A stretch of 64,000 nt of DNA from an uncultured Cellulosilyticum sp. (GTDB lineage: Bacteria; Bacillota; Clostridia; Lachnospirales; Cellulosilyticaceae), in the NCBI GenBank assembly GCA_934725855.1, contig CAKVCL010000018.1, positions 3,172-67,171 of the forward strand. Direction: 5' to 3'. The position numbers and the translations under genes were made by a program. The first letter of the stretch is position 1. The number at the start of each line of letters is the position of its first letter. The notes under the pieces were generated by a model. It searched no databases. It was not told the origin of the DNA and saw only the letters and a list, made by a program, of their open reading frames with translations. This document shows positions 53,519 through 62,260 of this stretch, one piece after another.

Positions 53519-54082
53519 ATGAAAATTACAGAATTAGCATTAGAAGGAGCAAAAATAATTGAACCTAAAGTATTCACAGATAATCGTGGCTATAGCTGTG
53601 AAACTCATTCAAAGAAAACATTAATTGAGAATGGTATTCCTTTTGACTTTGTTTTAGATTATGAAGCAATGAATTTAAAAAAGAATACAATCAGAGGAAT
53701 TCACTTCCAAAATAACCCTCATGCTCAAACAAAATTGGTTAGAGTTTTACGTGGAGAAATCTATGATGTTATTGTAGACTTACGAAAAGATTCACCAACC
53801 TATAAAAAATGGATTGGTCATACAATTTCAGCTGAAAATCAAAAACAAATCCTTATTCCTAATGGTTTTGGACATGCCTTTATTACTAAAGAAGATAACA
53901 CAGTTGTATTATATAAATTTGATGACTATTATGATGGCAGCCTTGTTAGAGCAATTAGATGGGATGACCCAGAGATAGGGATTGATTGGGGTATTGAGAA
54001 TCCAATTCTATCTCCATCAGATGAGAAAGCACCATTTTTAAAAGATAGTGATGTTAATTTTACTATGGAGTTGAATAAATAA
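53519..54082 (+). CDS. rmlC: dTDP-4-dehydrorhamnose 3,5-epimerase-type (RmlC)
   Basis: A 187-residue cupin of normal RmlC length. The catalytic His is in IRGIHFQNNPHAQTKLVRVLRG, and later VDLRKDSPTYKKW, GFGHAF and YKFDDYYDGSLVRAIRWDDPEIGIDW follow the family. It epimerises C3 and/or C5 of dTDP-4-keto-6-deoxyhexose. With a 2-deoxy pathway beside it, C5-only action (as for TylCVII-like enzymes) is as likely as true rhamnose synthesis. Ribosome site AAGGAG; one base before the SDR gene. Confidence 0.92.
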   Translation: MKITELALEGAKIIEPKVFTDNRGYSCETHSKKTLIENGIPFDFVLDYEAMNLKKNTIRGIHFQNNPHAQTKLVRVLRGEIYDVIVDLRKDSPTYKKWIGHTISAENQKQILIPNGFGHAFITKEDNTVVLYKFDDYYDGSLVRAIRWDDPEIGIDWGIENPILSPSDEKAPFLKDSDVNFTMELNK

Positions 54083-54083
54083 T

Positions 54084-54998
54084 ATGAAAAAGATAGTAGT
54101 AACTGGTGCTAGTGGATTTATTGGAAAAGCTCTCTGTGAAAGATTACTTTCAGAGGGAAATTATGTGTATGCAATTGTTAGGAATAAAGAGAAACTTAAA
54201 GATCTATCAAGATTTGAGAACTTAAACGTTATTGAATTAGAGATGAAAGATTATAACAACCTATCAAGTAAAGTTAATGATGAGATTGATACAATGTTTC
54301 ATTTTGCTTGGCAGGATTCAGCTGGGCCTAATAGAATGAATTACGGTATTCAAATTCCTCAGATCCAATATACGTGTGATACTGTAATGCAAGCTCATGA
54401 AATGAAATGTAAAAAATTTATTTTTGCGGGATCCATATCATATTTTATGCATAAACATTACCTAAATAATAAGGAAAATGCTTGTAGACAGACTTGTTTA
54501 TATGGGACTGCGAAAAATGCAGCAAATATGTTTTGCAGAACAATATGTCATAATTTAAATATGAAATACAATGATGTTTTATTTACTAATATTTTTGGAG
54601 TTGGAGATTATAGTATGAGGTCTACCAATGTCATTATTAATAAATTAATTAATAATGAGAAGCCAGTATTAGTAGAAGGAGAGTATAAATATGATTGGTT
54701 TTATATTGACAATGCAGTAGAAGCATTGCTTGCTGTTGAAAAGCAAGGGGTAGATTTTAAGAGCTATTATATTGGAAATAAAGAAATTACAACATTAAAA
54801 GAGATATTAATTAATGTTGGACAAATCTTAAATCCAGATATGGAATTAGAATTTGGTGGCTTTAATGATACTACTCATGCAGATTATACTCAAATAGATA
54901 CAAGTGCATTGTATGAAGACACCAATTATAAAGAAAAGGTTAGTTTTAAGGAAGCTATATTAAGAACGGCTGAATGGGTAAGAGGGCTAAAGATATAA
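54084..54998 (+). CDS. NAD(P)-dependent short-chain epimerase/dehydratase, probable dTDP-sugar 4-ketoreductase
   Basis: A 304-residue extended SDR: nucleotide loop GASGFIG at the start, HFAWQDSAGP, catalytic YGTAK (about residue 140) and FTNIFGVGDY. It is not a typical RmlD, but sits where RmlD would be, right after RmlC, and probably performs the last 4-keto reduction of the deoxysugar. It could instead be an epimerase. It begins one base after the rmlC stop and has only a distant GGAG, so it is probably coupled. Confidence 0.8.
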   Translation: MKKIVVTGASGFIGKALCERLLSEGNYVYAIVRNKEKLKDLSRFENLNVIELEMKDYNNLSSKVNDEIDTMFHFAWQDSAGPNRMNYGIQIPQIQYTCDTVMQAHEMKCKKFIFAGSISYFMHKHYLNNKENACRQTCLYGTAKNAANMFCRTICHNLNMKYNDVLFTNIFGVGDYSMRSTNVIINKLINNEKPVLVEGEYKYDWFYIDNAVEALLAVEKQGVDFKSYYIGNKEITTLKEILINVGQILNPDMELEFGGFNDTTHADYTQIDTSALYEDTNYKEKVSFKEAILRTAEWVRGLKI

Positions 54999-55012
54999 AG
55001 GAGAAATTTGAT

Positions 55013-56197
55013 ATGCAAGATATAGTAGTTGTCGGAAGTGGTTTTTCTGGAAGTATCTTAGCAAGAAGGATCGCTGAAGAGTTGGGACAAGAAGTGCTTG
55101 TAGTAGAGAAACGAAGTCACATCGCAGGAAATATGTATGATGAGATAGATGAAAATGGTATATTAGTACAAAAATATGGACCTCATTATCTTAATACTAA
55201 TAAGTATTTTATCATTGAATATTTAATGAAGTATAGTGAACTATTTAAACATAGTGTAAAAATGTACAGTTATATTGATAACAATTATGTGCGATTACCA
55301 TTTAACTTTGAAACTGTACAACAGTTAGTGGGAAGTAAAAAGGCTGAAAGTTTATTAGAAAAGCTTAGAAGTTCATTTTCAGGTCGTGATAGAGTTCCAG
55401 TTTTAGAACTTGTTAATCACACAGATTCAGATATTAAAGCATATGGAGAATTGTTATTTGAAAAGGCATATAAGACCTATACTTCAAAACAATGGGGAAT
55501 AGGTGTTGATAAAATTGATAAGTATGTTCTTGATAGAGTTCCAATGGCAATGAATTATGATGAGAGATATCTAAATAAAGATTTTCAGTATTTGCCTAAT
55601 GAAGGATTCACAAAACTCTTTGAAAAAATGCTGGATCATCCTAATATTGAAATTCAGCTAAACACTGATGCACTTGAGCATATAGAGTTTGACGAAGATA
55701 AGGCTAAAATAAAATATCAAGGACATGAAATTAAGTGCCTAATATACACTGGGGCAATTGATGAATTATTTGGTTTGAAATATGGAGATTTACCTTATCG
55801 CTCTTTAGATATTCAATATGAATATCTACAAGTTGATAGTATACTTCCAGCAGAAATTGTGTCATATCCACAAGCAAAAGGATATACTAGAAAAACAGAG
55901 TATAAGAAATTGATGCTCGATAATAGTAAGGTTAAGGGGTCTGTAGTAGCTACAGAATATCCATTACAGTATGATAGAAATGCAGAGAGAGGCAATACAC
56001 CATATTATCCAGTTGTAACAGAGGAAAGTAAGCAAATTTATAGTAAGTATATCGAAGAGGTAAAAAAATATAATAATATTTTCTTATGTGGTAGACTAGC
56101 TGAGTTTAAATATTATAATATGGATATTTGCATAGAACATGCTTTAGAATACTTTAATGATATTAAAAAATACTTGGAGCAACAAAATGCAATCTAA
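55013..56197 (+). CDS. glf: UDP-galactopyranose mutase
   Basis: The ATG at 55013 follows AAGGAGAAA; the reading from 54974 overlaps the previous gene. 394 residues, as usual. FAD-binding VGSGFSGSILARRIAE, KRSHIAGNMYDE, QKYGPHYLNT, the GF(T)KLFEKML region and the C-terminal FLCGRLAEFKYYNMD are typical. It converts UDP-galactopyranose to UDP-galactofuranose in the cytoplasm, giving a galactofuranose residue in the exported glycan. It overlaps the GtrA-type gene by 11 bases. Confidence 0.94.
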   Translation: MQDIVVVGSGFSGSILARRIAEELGQEVLVVEKRSHIAGNMYDEIDENGILVQKYGPHYLNTNKYFIIEYLMKYSELFKHSVKMYSYIDNNYVRLPFNFETVQQLVGSKKAESLLEKLRSSFSGRDRVPVLELVNHTDSDIKAYGELLFEKAYKTYTSKQWGIGVDKIDKYVLDRVPMAMNYDERYLNKDFQYLPNEGFTKLFEKMLDHPNIEIQLNTDALEHIEFDEDKAKIKYQGHEIKCLIYTGAIDELFGLKYGDLPYRSLDIQYEYLQVDSILPAEIVSYPQAKGYTRKTEYKKLMLDNSKVKGSVVATEYPLQYDRNAERGNTPYYPVVTEESKQIYSKYIEEVKKYNNIFLCGRLAEFKYYNMDICIEHALEYFNDIKKYLEQQNAI

Positions 56198-56585
56198 AAT
56201 AAGATTATTATTAACAAAGTACGAAGAAACAATATTATATTTGTTTTTTGGGATGTTAACAGTTGCGGTTAATACAGTAATATATTTGGGACTAGCAAAA
56301 TTAGAAATTAATGATTTAATAGCAAATACGATAGCATTTTTTCTAGCTGTTCAATTTGCTTATATTACAAATACTAAATATGTATTTAAAGCTAGTTTTA
56401 CAAAGAAAAATTTCTTCCAGTTTTGGGGGATGCGTATTGGAACGATATTAATTGATAATTTAGGATTACTTATTTTGCTTAAAGTTGGATGTAGCCAATT
56501 TATTTCAAAAGTAGTAGTAAACATTATTATTATTATAATTAATTATGTCTGTAGTAAATTTTATATATATAAAAAAAGGAGTTAA
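56187..56585 (+). CDS. GtrA-family small membrane protein
   Basis: The ATG at 56187 is inside the glf end, with GGAG ahead. 132 residues, four helices, and the family phrase [21 protein letters not shown]...[25 protein letters not shown]. GtrA-like proteins are proposed flippases of undecaprenyl-phosphate sugars. The GtrB-like gene at 50197 is its natural partner. Strongly basic C-terminus. Confidence 0.9.
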   Translation: MQSKIRLLLTKYEETILYLFFGMLTVAVNTVIYLGLAKLEINDLIANTIAFFLAVQFAYITNTKYVFKASFTKKNFFQFWGMRIGTILIDNLGLLILLKVGCSQFISKVVVNIIIIIINYVCSKFYIYKKRS

Positions 56586-56590
56586 TTGGT

Positions 56591-57460
56591 ATGAAGGGAA
56601 TTATTTTAGCAGGAGGATCTGGAACGAGATTGTATCCTATAACAAAGTCTATTTCAAAACAGATTTTGCCAATATATGATAAGCCGATGATTTATTATCC
56701 ATTATCTACTCTGATGTTATCTGGAATAAAAGATATCCTTATCATTTCTACGCCGAGAGACCTTCCTATATATGAAGAGTTATTGGGAACAGGGGAGGAA
56801 ATTGGATTAAATATTCAATATGCTGTGCAAGAACAACCTAATGGATTAGCTGAGGCATTTATTATCGGCGAACACTTTATTGGAAAAGATAAAGTAGCTT
56901 TAGTCTTAGGTGATAATATTTTCTATGGCAGAGGATTTGGGCTTGTTTTAAATAATGCTGCATCATTAGAAGAAGGAGCAAGAATATTTGGCTACTATGT
57001 AAGTAATCCAACAGAATTCGGTGTAGTAGAATTTGATCGTGATGGCAATGTTTTATCATTAGAAGAGAAGCCAGCTCAGCCAAAATCAAATTATGCAATT
57101 CCAGGACTCTATTTCTATGATAATGATGTTGTTGAGATTGCAAAAACAATTGAGCCATCAGCTAGAGGAGAACTTGAGATTACTTCTGTGAATAATGAAT
57201 ATCTTAGAAGAAGCAAGCTTAAAGTTGAACTTTTTGGACGTGGTATGGCGTGGTTAGATACTGGAACACATGAAGGTCTTATTGAAGCAGCAAACTTTGT
57301 GCAAACTGTGCAAAAGAGGCAAGGTCTTTATGTGGCATGTCTTGAAGAGATTGCGTATAGAAAAGGGTACATAGATAAAGAACAACTACTTAAATTGGCA
57401 CAACCAATGTTAAAAACAGATTATGGTAAATATTTAATGCGTATTGCAAATGAGTACTAA
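56591..57460 (+). CDS. rmlA: Glucose-1-phosphate thymidylyltransferase
   Basis: A 289-residue enzyme of standard RmlA length. [36 protein letters not shown] is diagnostic, with [12 protein letters not shown] and [16 protein letters not shown] following. It makes dTDP-glucose, the start of the deoxysugar route. Ribosome site AAGGAG nine bases ahead. Followed by rmlB after 19 bases. Confidence 0.95.
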   Translation: MKGIILAGGSGTRLYPITKSISKQILPIYDKPMIYYPLSTLMLSGIKDILIISTPRDLPIYEELLGTGEEIGLNIQYAVQEQPNGLAEAFIIGEHFIGKDKVALVLGDNIFYGRGFGLVLNNAASLEEGARIFGYYVSNPTEFGVVEFDRDGNVLSLEEKPAQPKSNYAIPGLYFYDNDVVEIAKTIEPSARGELEITSVNNEYLRRSKLKVELFGRGMAWLDTGTHEGLIEAANFVQTVQKRQGLYVACLEEIAYRKGYIDKEQLLKLAQPMLKTDYGKYLMRIANEY

Positions 57461-57479
57461 GAAGAGAAGAGGGAAGAAT

Positions 57480-58532
57480 ATGAAAAATATATTAGTTACA
57501 GGTGGAGCAGGATTTATTGGTTCAAACTTCGTAAGACATATGTTATCTACATATGAGTATCACATTATTAACTTGGATGCACTAACTTATGCAGGTAATT
57601 TAGAGAACTTAACAGATATTGAAGAACATCCTAATTATACTTTTGTAAAAGGTGATATTAGAGATAGAGCTTTATTGGACGAGTTATTTACTAAATATGC
57701 GATCGATACAGTAGTAAATTTTGCAGCTGAATCTCATGTAGATAGAAGTATTGAAAATCCTGAGATTTTCTTAACGACTAATGTTTTAGGAACACAAGCG
57801 TTACTAGACACAGCAAAAAAGCATTGGAAAGTGGACCCAGAGGATAAATACTCTAGAGAATATAAAGAAGGTGTAAAGTACTTACAAGTATCAACTGATG
57901 AAGTTTATGGTTCATTAGGAAAAGAAGGAATGTTTGAAGAAACAACTCCACTTGCTCCAAATAGTCCTTACTCAGCATCTAAGACAAGTGCTGATTTAGT
58001 AGTAAGAGCTTATTATGAAACATATGGAATGCCAATTAATATTACACGTTGCTCTAATAATTATGGCCCTTATCAATTTCCTGAAAAATTAATCCCCTTA
58101 ATGATTAACAATTGCTTAAATGATCATGAACTTCCAGTTTATGGTGATGGTATGCAAATTCGTGACTGGTTACATGTAAAAGATCACTGTACAGGTATTG
58201 ATACGGTTTTACATAAAGGCAAAGTTGGTGAAGTATATAATATTGGTGGAAACAATGAAAAGGCTAATATTGAAATCGTTAAATTGATTATCAAAGAATT
58301 AGGAAAATCAGAAGACCTTATAAAATATGTAAAAGATAGACCAGGCCATGATAGACGTTATGCAATCAATAATAGCAAAATTACAAGAGAGTTAGGATGG
58401 AGTCCATCTTATACTTTTGAACAAGGGATTCAAGAAACGATTCAATGGTACCTTGAGCATAAAGAATGGATTGAGCATATCGTTACAGGTAATTATGAGA
58501 ATTATTATAATGAAATGTATAAAAATGCGTAA
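57480..58532 (+). CDS. rmlB: dTDP-glucose 4,6-dehydratase
   Basis: The ATG at 57480 follows AGAGGGAAG; the earlier frame start overlaps rmlA. 350 residues. GGAGFIGSNFVRH, NFAAESHVDRSI, STDEVYGSLG and the YSASK catalytic pair are visible, with an unbroken C-terminal substrate region (GHDRRYAIN). It produces dTDP-4-keto-6-deoxyglucose, the branch point used by RmlC and the 2,3-dehydratase. It ends the first transcript, before a terminator. Confidence 0.95.
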   Translation: MKNILVTGGAGFIGSNFVRHMLSTYEYHIINLDALTYAGNLENLTDIEEHPNYTFVKGDIRDRALLDELFTKYAIDTVVNFAAESHVDRSIENPEIFLTTNVLGTQALLDTAKKHWKVDPEDKYSREYKEGVKYLQVSTDEVYGSLGKEGMFEETTPLAPNSPYSASKTSADLVVRAYYETYGMPINITRCSNNYGPYQFPEKLIPLMINNCLNDHELPVYGDGMQIRDWLHVKDHCTGIDTVLHKGKVGEVYNIGGNNEKANIEIVKLIIKELGKSEDLIKYVKDRPGHDRRYAINNSKITRELGWSPSYTFEQGIQETIQWYLEHKEWIEHIVTGNYENYYNEMYKNA

Positions 58533-58550
58533 TCAAAGATAATACATATT

Positions 58551-58590
58551 TTAAAGGTGATAGTTCATAAACAGATTATCACCTTTTATA
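58551..58590 (+). terminator. Terminator after rmlB
   Basis: AAAGGTGATA (58553-58562) pairs with TATCACCTTTT, with a 14-base loop and T-rich tail. A new promoter follows. Confidence 0.7.
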
Positions 58591-58602
58591 TTGGTGAAAT
58601 AA

Positions 58603-58632
58603 ATGACAGCCTATGATGAAGAATGATATAAT
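58603..58632 (+). promoter_or_regulatory. Promoter for the last glycosyltransferase group
   Basis: ATGACA (58603-58608), 18 bases, perfect TATAAT (58627-58632). It is placed 66 bases before the GT4 start at 58698 and after the rmlB terminator. Confidence 0.55.
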
Positions 58633-58697
58633 AAGAATGTAAATGTAATAATACAATATAAGTAATAAATTAGCTTATGAAAAATTGGAGCAGAATT

Positions 58698-59780
58698 ATG
58701 AATATATATCAAATTGTATCTTCATTATCCTATGGAGATGCTATAGGAAATGAAGCGGTTGCAATAAGTGAAGTAATTCAGAATATGGGATATGATACAA
58801 AAATTTATGCTAGTTATGTAGATCCACGTATAAGTGCAGATGCAGACTATATTGAAAAAATAAATGTGCAAAAAGATGACATTGTCATTTATCATAAAGC
58901 GATTGGTACATATGTAACAGATATTTTTGCAGAATTAGGTTGTCATAGAATTATGTTATATCACAATATTACACCAGCAGAATTTATGCAAGCTTATAAT
59001 AAAAAAACAACAAAATTACTTGTTCAAGGAAGAGTTCAGTTAGAAGCAATTAAAGATAAAGTAGAGTACTGTTTATCTACTTCTGAGTATAATAAAAAGG
59101 AATTAATAACCTATGGATATTCGAAAGAACACATAGATGTATTACCACTAATCATTAAGTTTGAGGATTATAAAAAACAACCTAATCAGGAAATTATTGA
59201 GAGATATAAAGATGGTTGTACCAATATTCTTTTTGTAGGAAGATTATCACCAAATAAAAAGCAAGAAGATGTCATTAAGGCTTTTTATTATTACAAAACA
59301 CAGATTGATTCAAGTGCAAGATTATTTTTGGTTGGAAGCTATGGTGGAACGGAAAAATATTATGCTAAGCTAAGAGGCTTTGTAGCAGATTTAAAGTTGA
59401 AGGATGTTTATTTTACAGGGCATATTCCATTTCAGGATATTTTGGCCTATTACAAAATAGCAGATGTTTTTTTATGTATGAGTGAACATGAAGGCTTTTG
59501 CGTACCACTTGTGGAAAGTATGTACTTTAATGTGCCTGTTATTGCTTATGATGCAGCAGCTATTAGTGGAACTTTGAATGGAAGTGGGATATTAATTAAA
59601 GAAAAGGATTATGCTCAAATTGCTAAGAATATCCATGATTTAGTAAAGGATAATAGATTAAGACAAGAGGTTATTATCAAACAAAAGCAAGTATTAGAAG
59701 AATATAGTGAAAAAAGAACAAAAGAATTATTTAAAGAGTATATTACTAAATTTATTAATCATTGTAATAGAGGACAATAA
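58698..59780 (+). CDS. Glycosyltransferase family 4 (short paralogue of the 46740 enzyme)
   Basis: The ATG at 58698 has GGAG seven bases ahead; the ATG at 58677 contains that site. 360 residues. Starts with IYQIVSSLSYGDAIGNEAVAISEV, has LFVGRLSPNKKQEDVIKAF and SEHEGFCVPLVESM (EX7E). It is very similar to the C-terminal part of the 46740 protein, including DVFLCMSEHEGF and the GSG tail, so the two arose by duplication, but it lacks the N-terminal motif module. Retaining transferase of unknown sugar. Confidence 0.88.
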   Translation: MNIYQIVSSLSYGDAIGNEAVAISEVIQNMGYDTKIYASYVDPRISADADYIEKINVQKDDIVIYHKAIGTYVTDIFAELGCHRIMLYHNITPAEFMQAYNKKTTKLLVQGRVQLEAIKDKVEYCLSTSEYNKKELITYGYSKEHIDVLPLIIKFEDYKKQPNQEIIERYKDGCTNILFVGRLSPNKKQEDVIKAFYYYKTQIDSSARLFLVGSYGGTEKYYAKLRGFVADLKLKDVYFTGHIPFQDILAYYKIADVFLCMSEHEGFCVPLVESMYFNVPVIAYDAAAISGTLNGSGILIKEKDYAQIAKNIHDLVKDNRLRQEVIIKQKQVLEEYSEKRTKELFKEYITKFINHCNRGQ

Positions 59781-59781
59781 A

Positions 59782-59934
59782 ATGAAGAATGAAGTGATCT
59801 TTAAGGATTTATCAGAGATTCATAATTGGGAATATAAGAAAGTTATGCTAGAATTGACTGTACAAAAAATAATAAAAAAAGCTAAGCGTATACCTAATAA
59901 AGTATCAAGATTAAAAAAGAAATGGCTAAACTGA
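59782..59934 (+). CDS. Small basic protein, 50 residues
   Basis: ATG one base after the previous stop, GAGGA eight bases ahead. The product ends in an amphipathic basic stretch (TVQKIIKKAKRIPNKVSRLKKKWLN) and has an acidic, Trp-containing start. I do not know a family. It may be a membrane-surface-binding helix, comparable in place and charge to the N-terminal modules of the neighbouring transferases. It may also be the leftover of a larger gene. Confidence 0.45.
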   Translation: MKNEVIFKDLSEIHNWEYKKVMLELTVQKIIKKAKRIPNKVSRLKKKWLN

Positions 59935-59968
59935 TGATGAGATTGAAAGAGAAAAGTGAGGATATAAA

Positions 59969-61111
59969 ATGAAAGTAGCTCTTGAGATGAGACCTTGTAC
60001 AAATAAAAGGTCAGGGGTAGGTACTTATGAATATGAGCTAAGTAAACGTTTGCAATATTCTTCAGATATTGAACTTATTGGTGATATGTATAATTTTTTA
60101 AACAGAAAAGATTATAGCTATGAGTTACAAGGGCTTAAATTTGAGATGGAGAACTGTGGTTGGATAGATTATGGAATCTATAGGCGAATTTGGCATATAG
60201 TGCCAATCTCATACCGTATGCTTTTTAAGAGGGAAGTAGATATAACTCATTTTTTTAATTTTATAGTTCCTCCGCGTATAGAAGGAAAAATTATTAATAC
60301 CATTCATGACCTTACTTATTGTTATTATCCAGAAACTATGGATAAAAGAAATTTGAAGCGCATACAACAAAATATTAAATATAGTGTAGAACGTTCACAA
60401 TGTATAGTAACAGTTTCTCAAAATTCGAAGAAAGATATTATGAAACAATTTGAGTTACCTGATGAAAAGGTACATGTTATTTATCCAGGAGTAGATATAC
60501 AACAATTTAGTAATACATATAGTAATCTGCGAATGAATGAAGTAAGACAAAAATATAGATTACCACAAGATTTTATTTTATATATGGGGACGTTAGAACC
60601 TAGAAAAAATGTTACTTCAATCATTGAAGCCTTTTATAAATTAAAGCAAGAGGGGGACTATAAAATTAAGGAAGTAAAGCTTGTACTTGCAGGAAAAAAA
60701 GGATGGCTATGGGAAGAGGTCTTTAAACGAGCACAAGAATTAAAACTTGAAGAAGAAGTCATTTTTACTGACTATGTAAGAGAAGAAGACAAGGCGAGTT
60801 TATACAGACTTTCTCAAGGGTTTATTTTCCCATCTTTATATGAAGGATTTGGCATACCAGTTTTAGAAGCTATGGCTGCTTCAGTACCAGTTATTACAAG
60901 TGATAGCTCCTCTTTACCAGAAGTAGTAGGAGATGCAGCATTGTTAGTTGGGGCAAGGGATATTGAGGCTATGGCTAAAGGAATGTATGAAATCATTACA
61001 AATCAAGAATGTAGAGATAAGCTTATACATAAGGGAAATGAACGAGTAAAAAAATTTAGTTGGGATCATTCAGCAAAAAAATTATATGAATTATATAAGT
61101 CAATTGTATAG
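59969..61111 (+). CDS. Glycosyltransferase family 4
   Basis: A 380-residue GT-B enzyme. Starts with MKVALEMRPCTNKRSGVGTYEYELSKRL, has HDLTYCYYPETM, YMGTLEPRKNVTSIIEAF (nucleotide-binding side) and YEGFGIPVLEAMA (EX7E). Typical of mannosyl- or rhamnosyltransferases of surface glycans. Ribosome site GTGAGGAT. It is one of three GT4 genes in a row. Confidence 0.9.
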   Translation: MKVALEMRPCTNKRSGVGTYEYELSKRLQYSSDIELIGDMYNFLNRKDYSYELQGLKFEMENCGWIDYGIYRRIWHIVPISYRMLFKREVDITHFFNFIVPPRIEGKIINTIHDLTYCYYPETMDKRNLKRIQQNIKYSVERSQCIVTVSQNSKKDIMKQFELPDEKVHVIYPGVDIQQFSNTYSNLRMNEVRQKYRLPQDFILYMGTLEPRKNVTSIIEAFYKLKQEGDYKIKEVKLVLAGKKGWLWEEVFKRAQELKLEEEVIFTDYVREEDKASLYRLSQGFIFPSLYEGFGIPVLEAMAASVPVITSDSSSLPEVVGDAALLVGARDIEAMAKGMYEIITNQECRDKLIHKGNERVKKFSWDHSAKKLYELYKSIV

Positions 61112-61148
61112 TTAATAAAAGAATAAGTATGAAATAAAGGATATAGAT

Positions 61149-62255
61149 ATGAATCATATACTATTTAATGGATTGCATTATACAAAAAATGGGGCAGGTA
61201 TTTCAAAGTATACCGGTGAATTAGTTAAGGAATTTCAAAAAAAGGACTATGAAGTAGACTTATTGATGAGAAATGAATGGAAAGAAACATTTCAAGGCAA
61301 TAAAAATTATTTTGTTGGACAAGAAATAACAAGTAGCACTAAAAGGATTATTGAGGAGCAGTATCAACAATTAAAACGCTATAAATCATATGATTTGATT
61401 CATTTTCCAGATTATGCTTCACCTGTCTTTTATAAAGGAAAGAAAATTGTAACTATACATGATATGGCGATGCATACTATGAGAAACAAATATACACTCT
61501 CTCAAAATTTAACAAAGAATATACTTTTACGTCATACAATTCGTTATGCAGATCGATTGATTTGTATTTCTGAGTTTAGTAAGAGAGAATTATTGAAATA
61601 TTATCCTCAAGTAGAGGAAAAAGTAAATGTGATTTATTCAGGAGTAAGTATACCTAAGTATAATACAAACGAAAAATGTGAGGCTGAGGTACTAGAAAAA
61701 TTAGGTGTACCAAATGATTATATACTTTATGTTGGAACTATAGCACCTCACAAAAATATTGAACAGTTAATAAAAGCATATAAAAAACTTCATAAATCTG
61801 GATGTAATCACAAGCTAATAATAGTAGGAAAACGTGGATGGATGGATGAAAAAATTATGGCATGTGCAAGTAAAGAAGGCATTGAAAATGAAGTTGTTTT
61901 TACAGGATTTGTTACAGATGATGAGTTAGAAGTACTTTATAGAAAAGCGGCAATATTTGTTTCAGTATCCTTATATGAAGGCTTTGGTTTCCCACCATTA
62001 GAAGCTATGGGAAGAGGATGTCCTACATTAGTATCTCATATTGATGCTTTCAGAGAAATATGCCAAAATCATGCATTATACTGCGATCCAAATGATAGTG
62101 AAAATATTGCAATTCAAATGGAAAGGTTGTTAACAGATAATGGATTAAGGCAGAAGTTGATTAAAGGTGGATTAGAACATACGAAGAGGTTCAGTTGGGA
62201 AAGAACAGCTCGACAAACATATTTGCTATATAAAGAAGTTTTAGAAAAAAGATAG
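61149..62255 (+). CDS. Glycosyltransferase family 4
   Basis: A 368-residue GT-B enzyme with GAGISKYTGELVKEF at its start, HDMAMHTMRNKY, YVGTIAPHKNIEQLIKAYKKL, KRGWMDEKI and YEGFGFPPLEAMGRG (EX7E). Similar overall to the 59969 protein, in part 30-40 percent by eye, so they may add like sugars in sequence. It is preceded by AAGGAT. Confidence 0.9.
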   Translation: MNHILFNGLHYTKNGAGISKYTGELVKEFQKKDYEVDLLMRNEWKETFQGNKNYFVGQEITSSTKRIIEEQYQQLKRYKSYDLIHFPDYASPVFYKGKKIVTIHDMAMHTMRNKYTLSQNLTKNILLRHTIRYADRLICISEFSKRELLKYYPQVEEKVNVIYSGVSIPKYNTNEKCEAEVLEKLGVPNDYILYVGTIAPHKNIEQLIKAYKKLHKSGCNHKLIIVGKRGWMDEKIMACASKEGIENEVVFTGFVTDDELEVLYRKAAIFVSVSLYEGFGFPPLEAMGRGCPTLVSHIDAFREICQNHALYCDPNDSENIAIQMERLLTDNGLRQKLIKGGLEHTKRFSWERTARQTYLLYKEVLEKR

Positions 62256-62260
62256 GTTGG

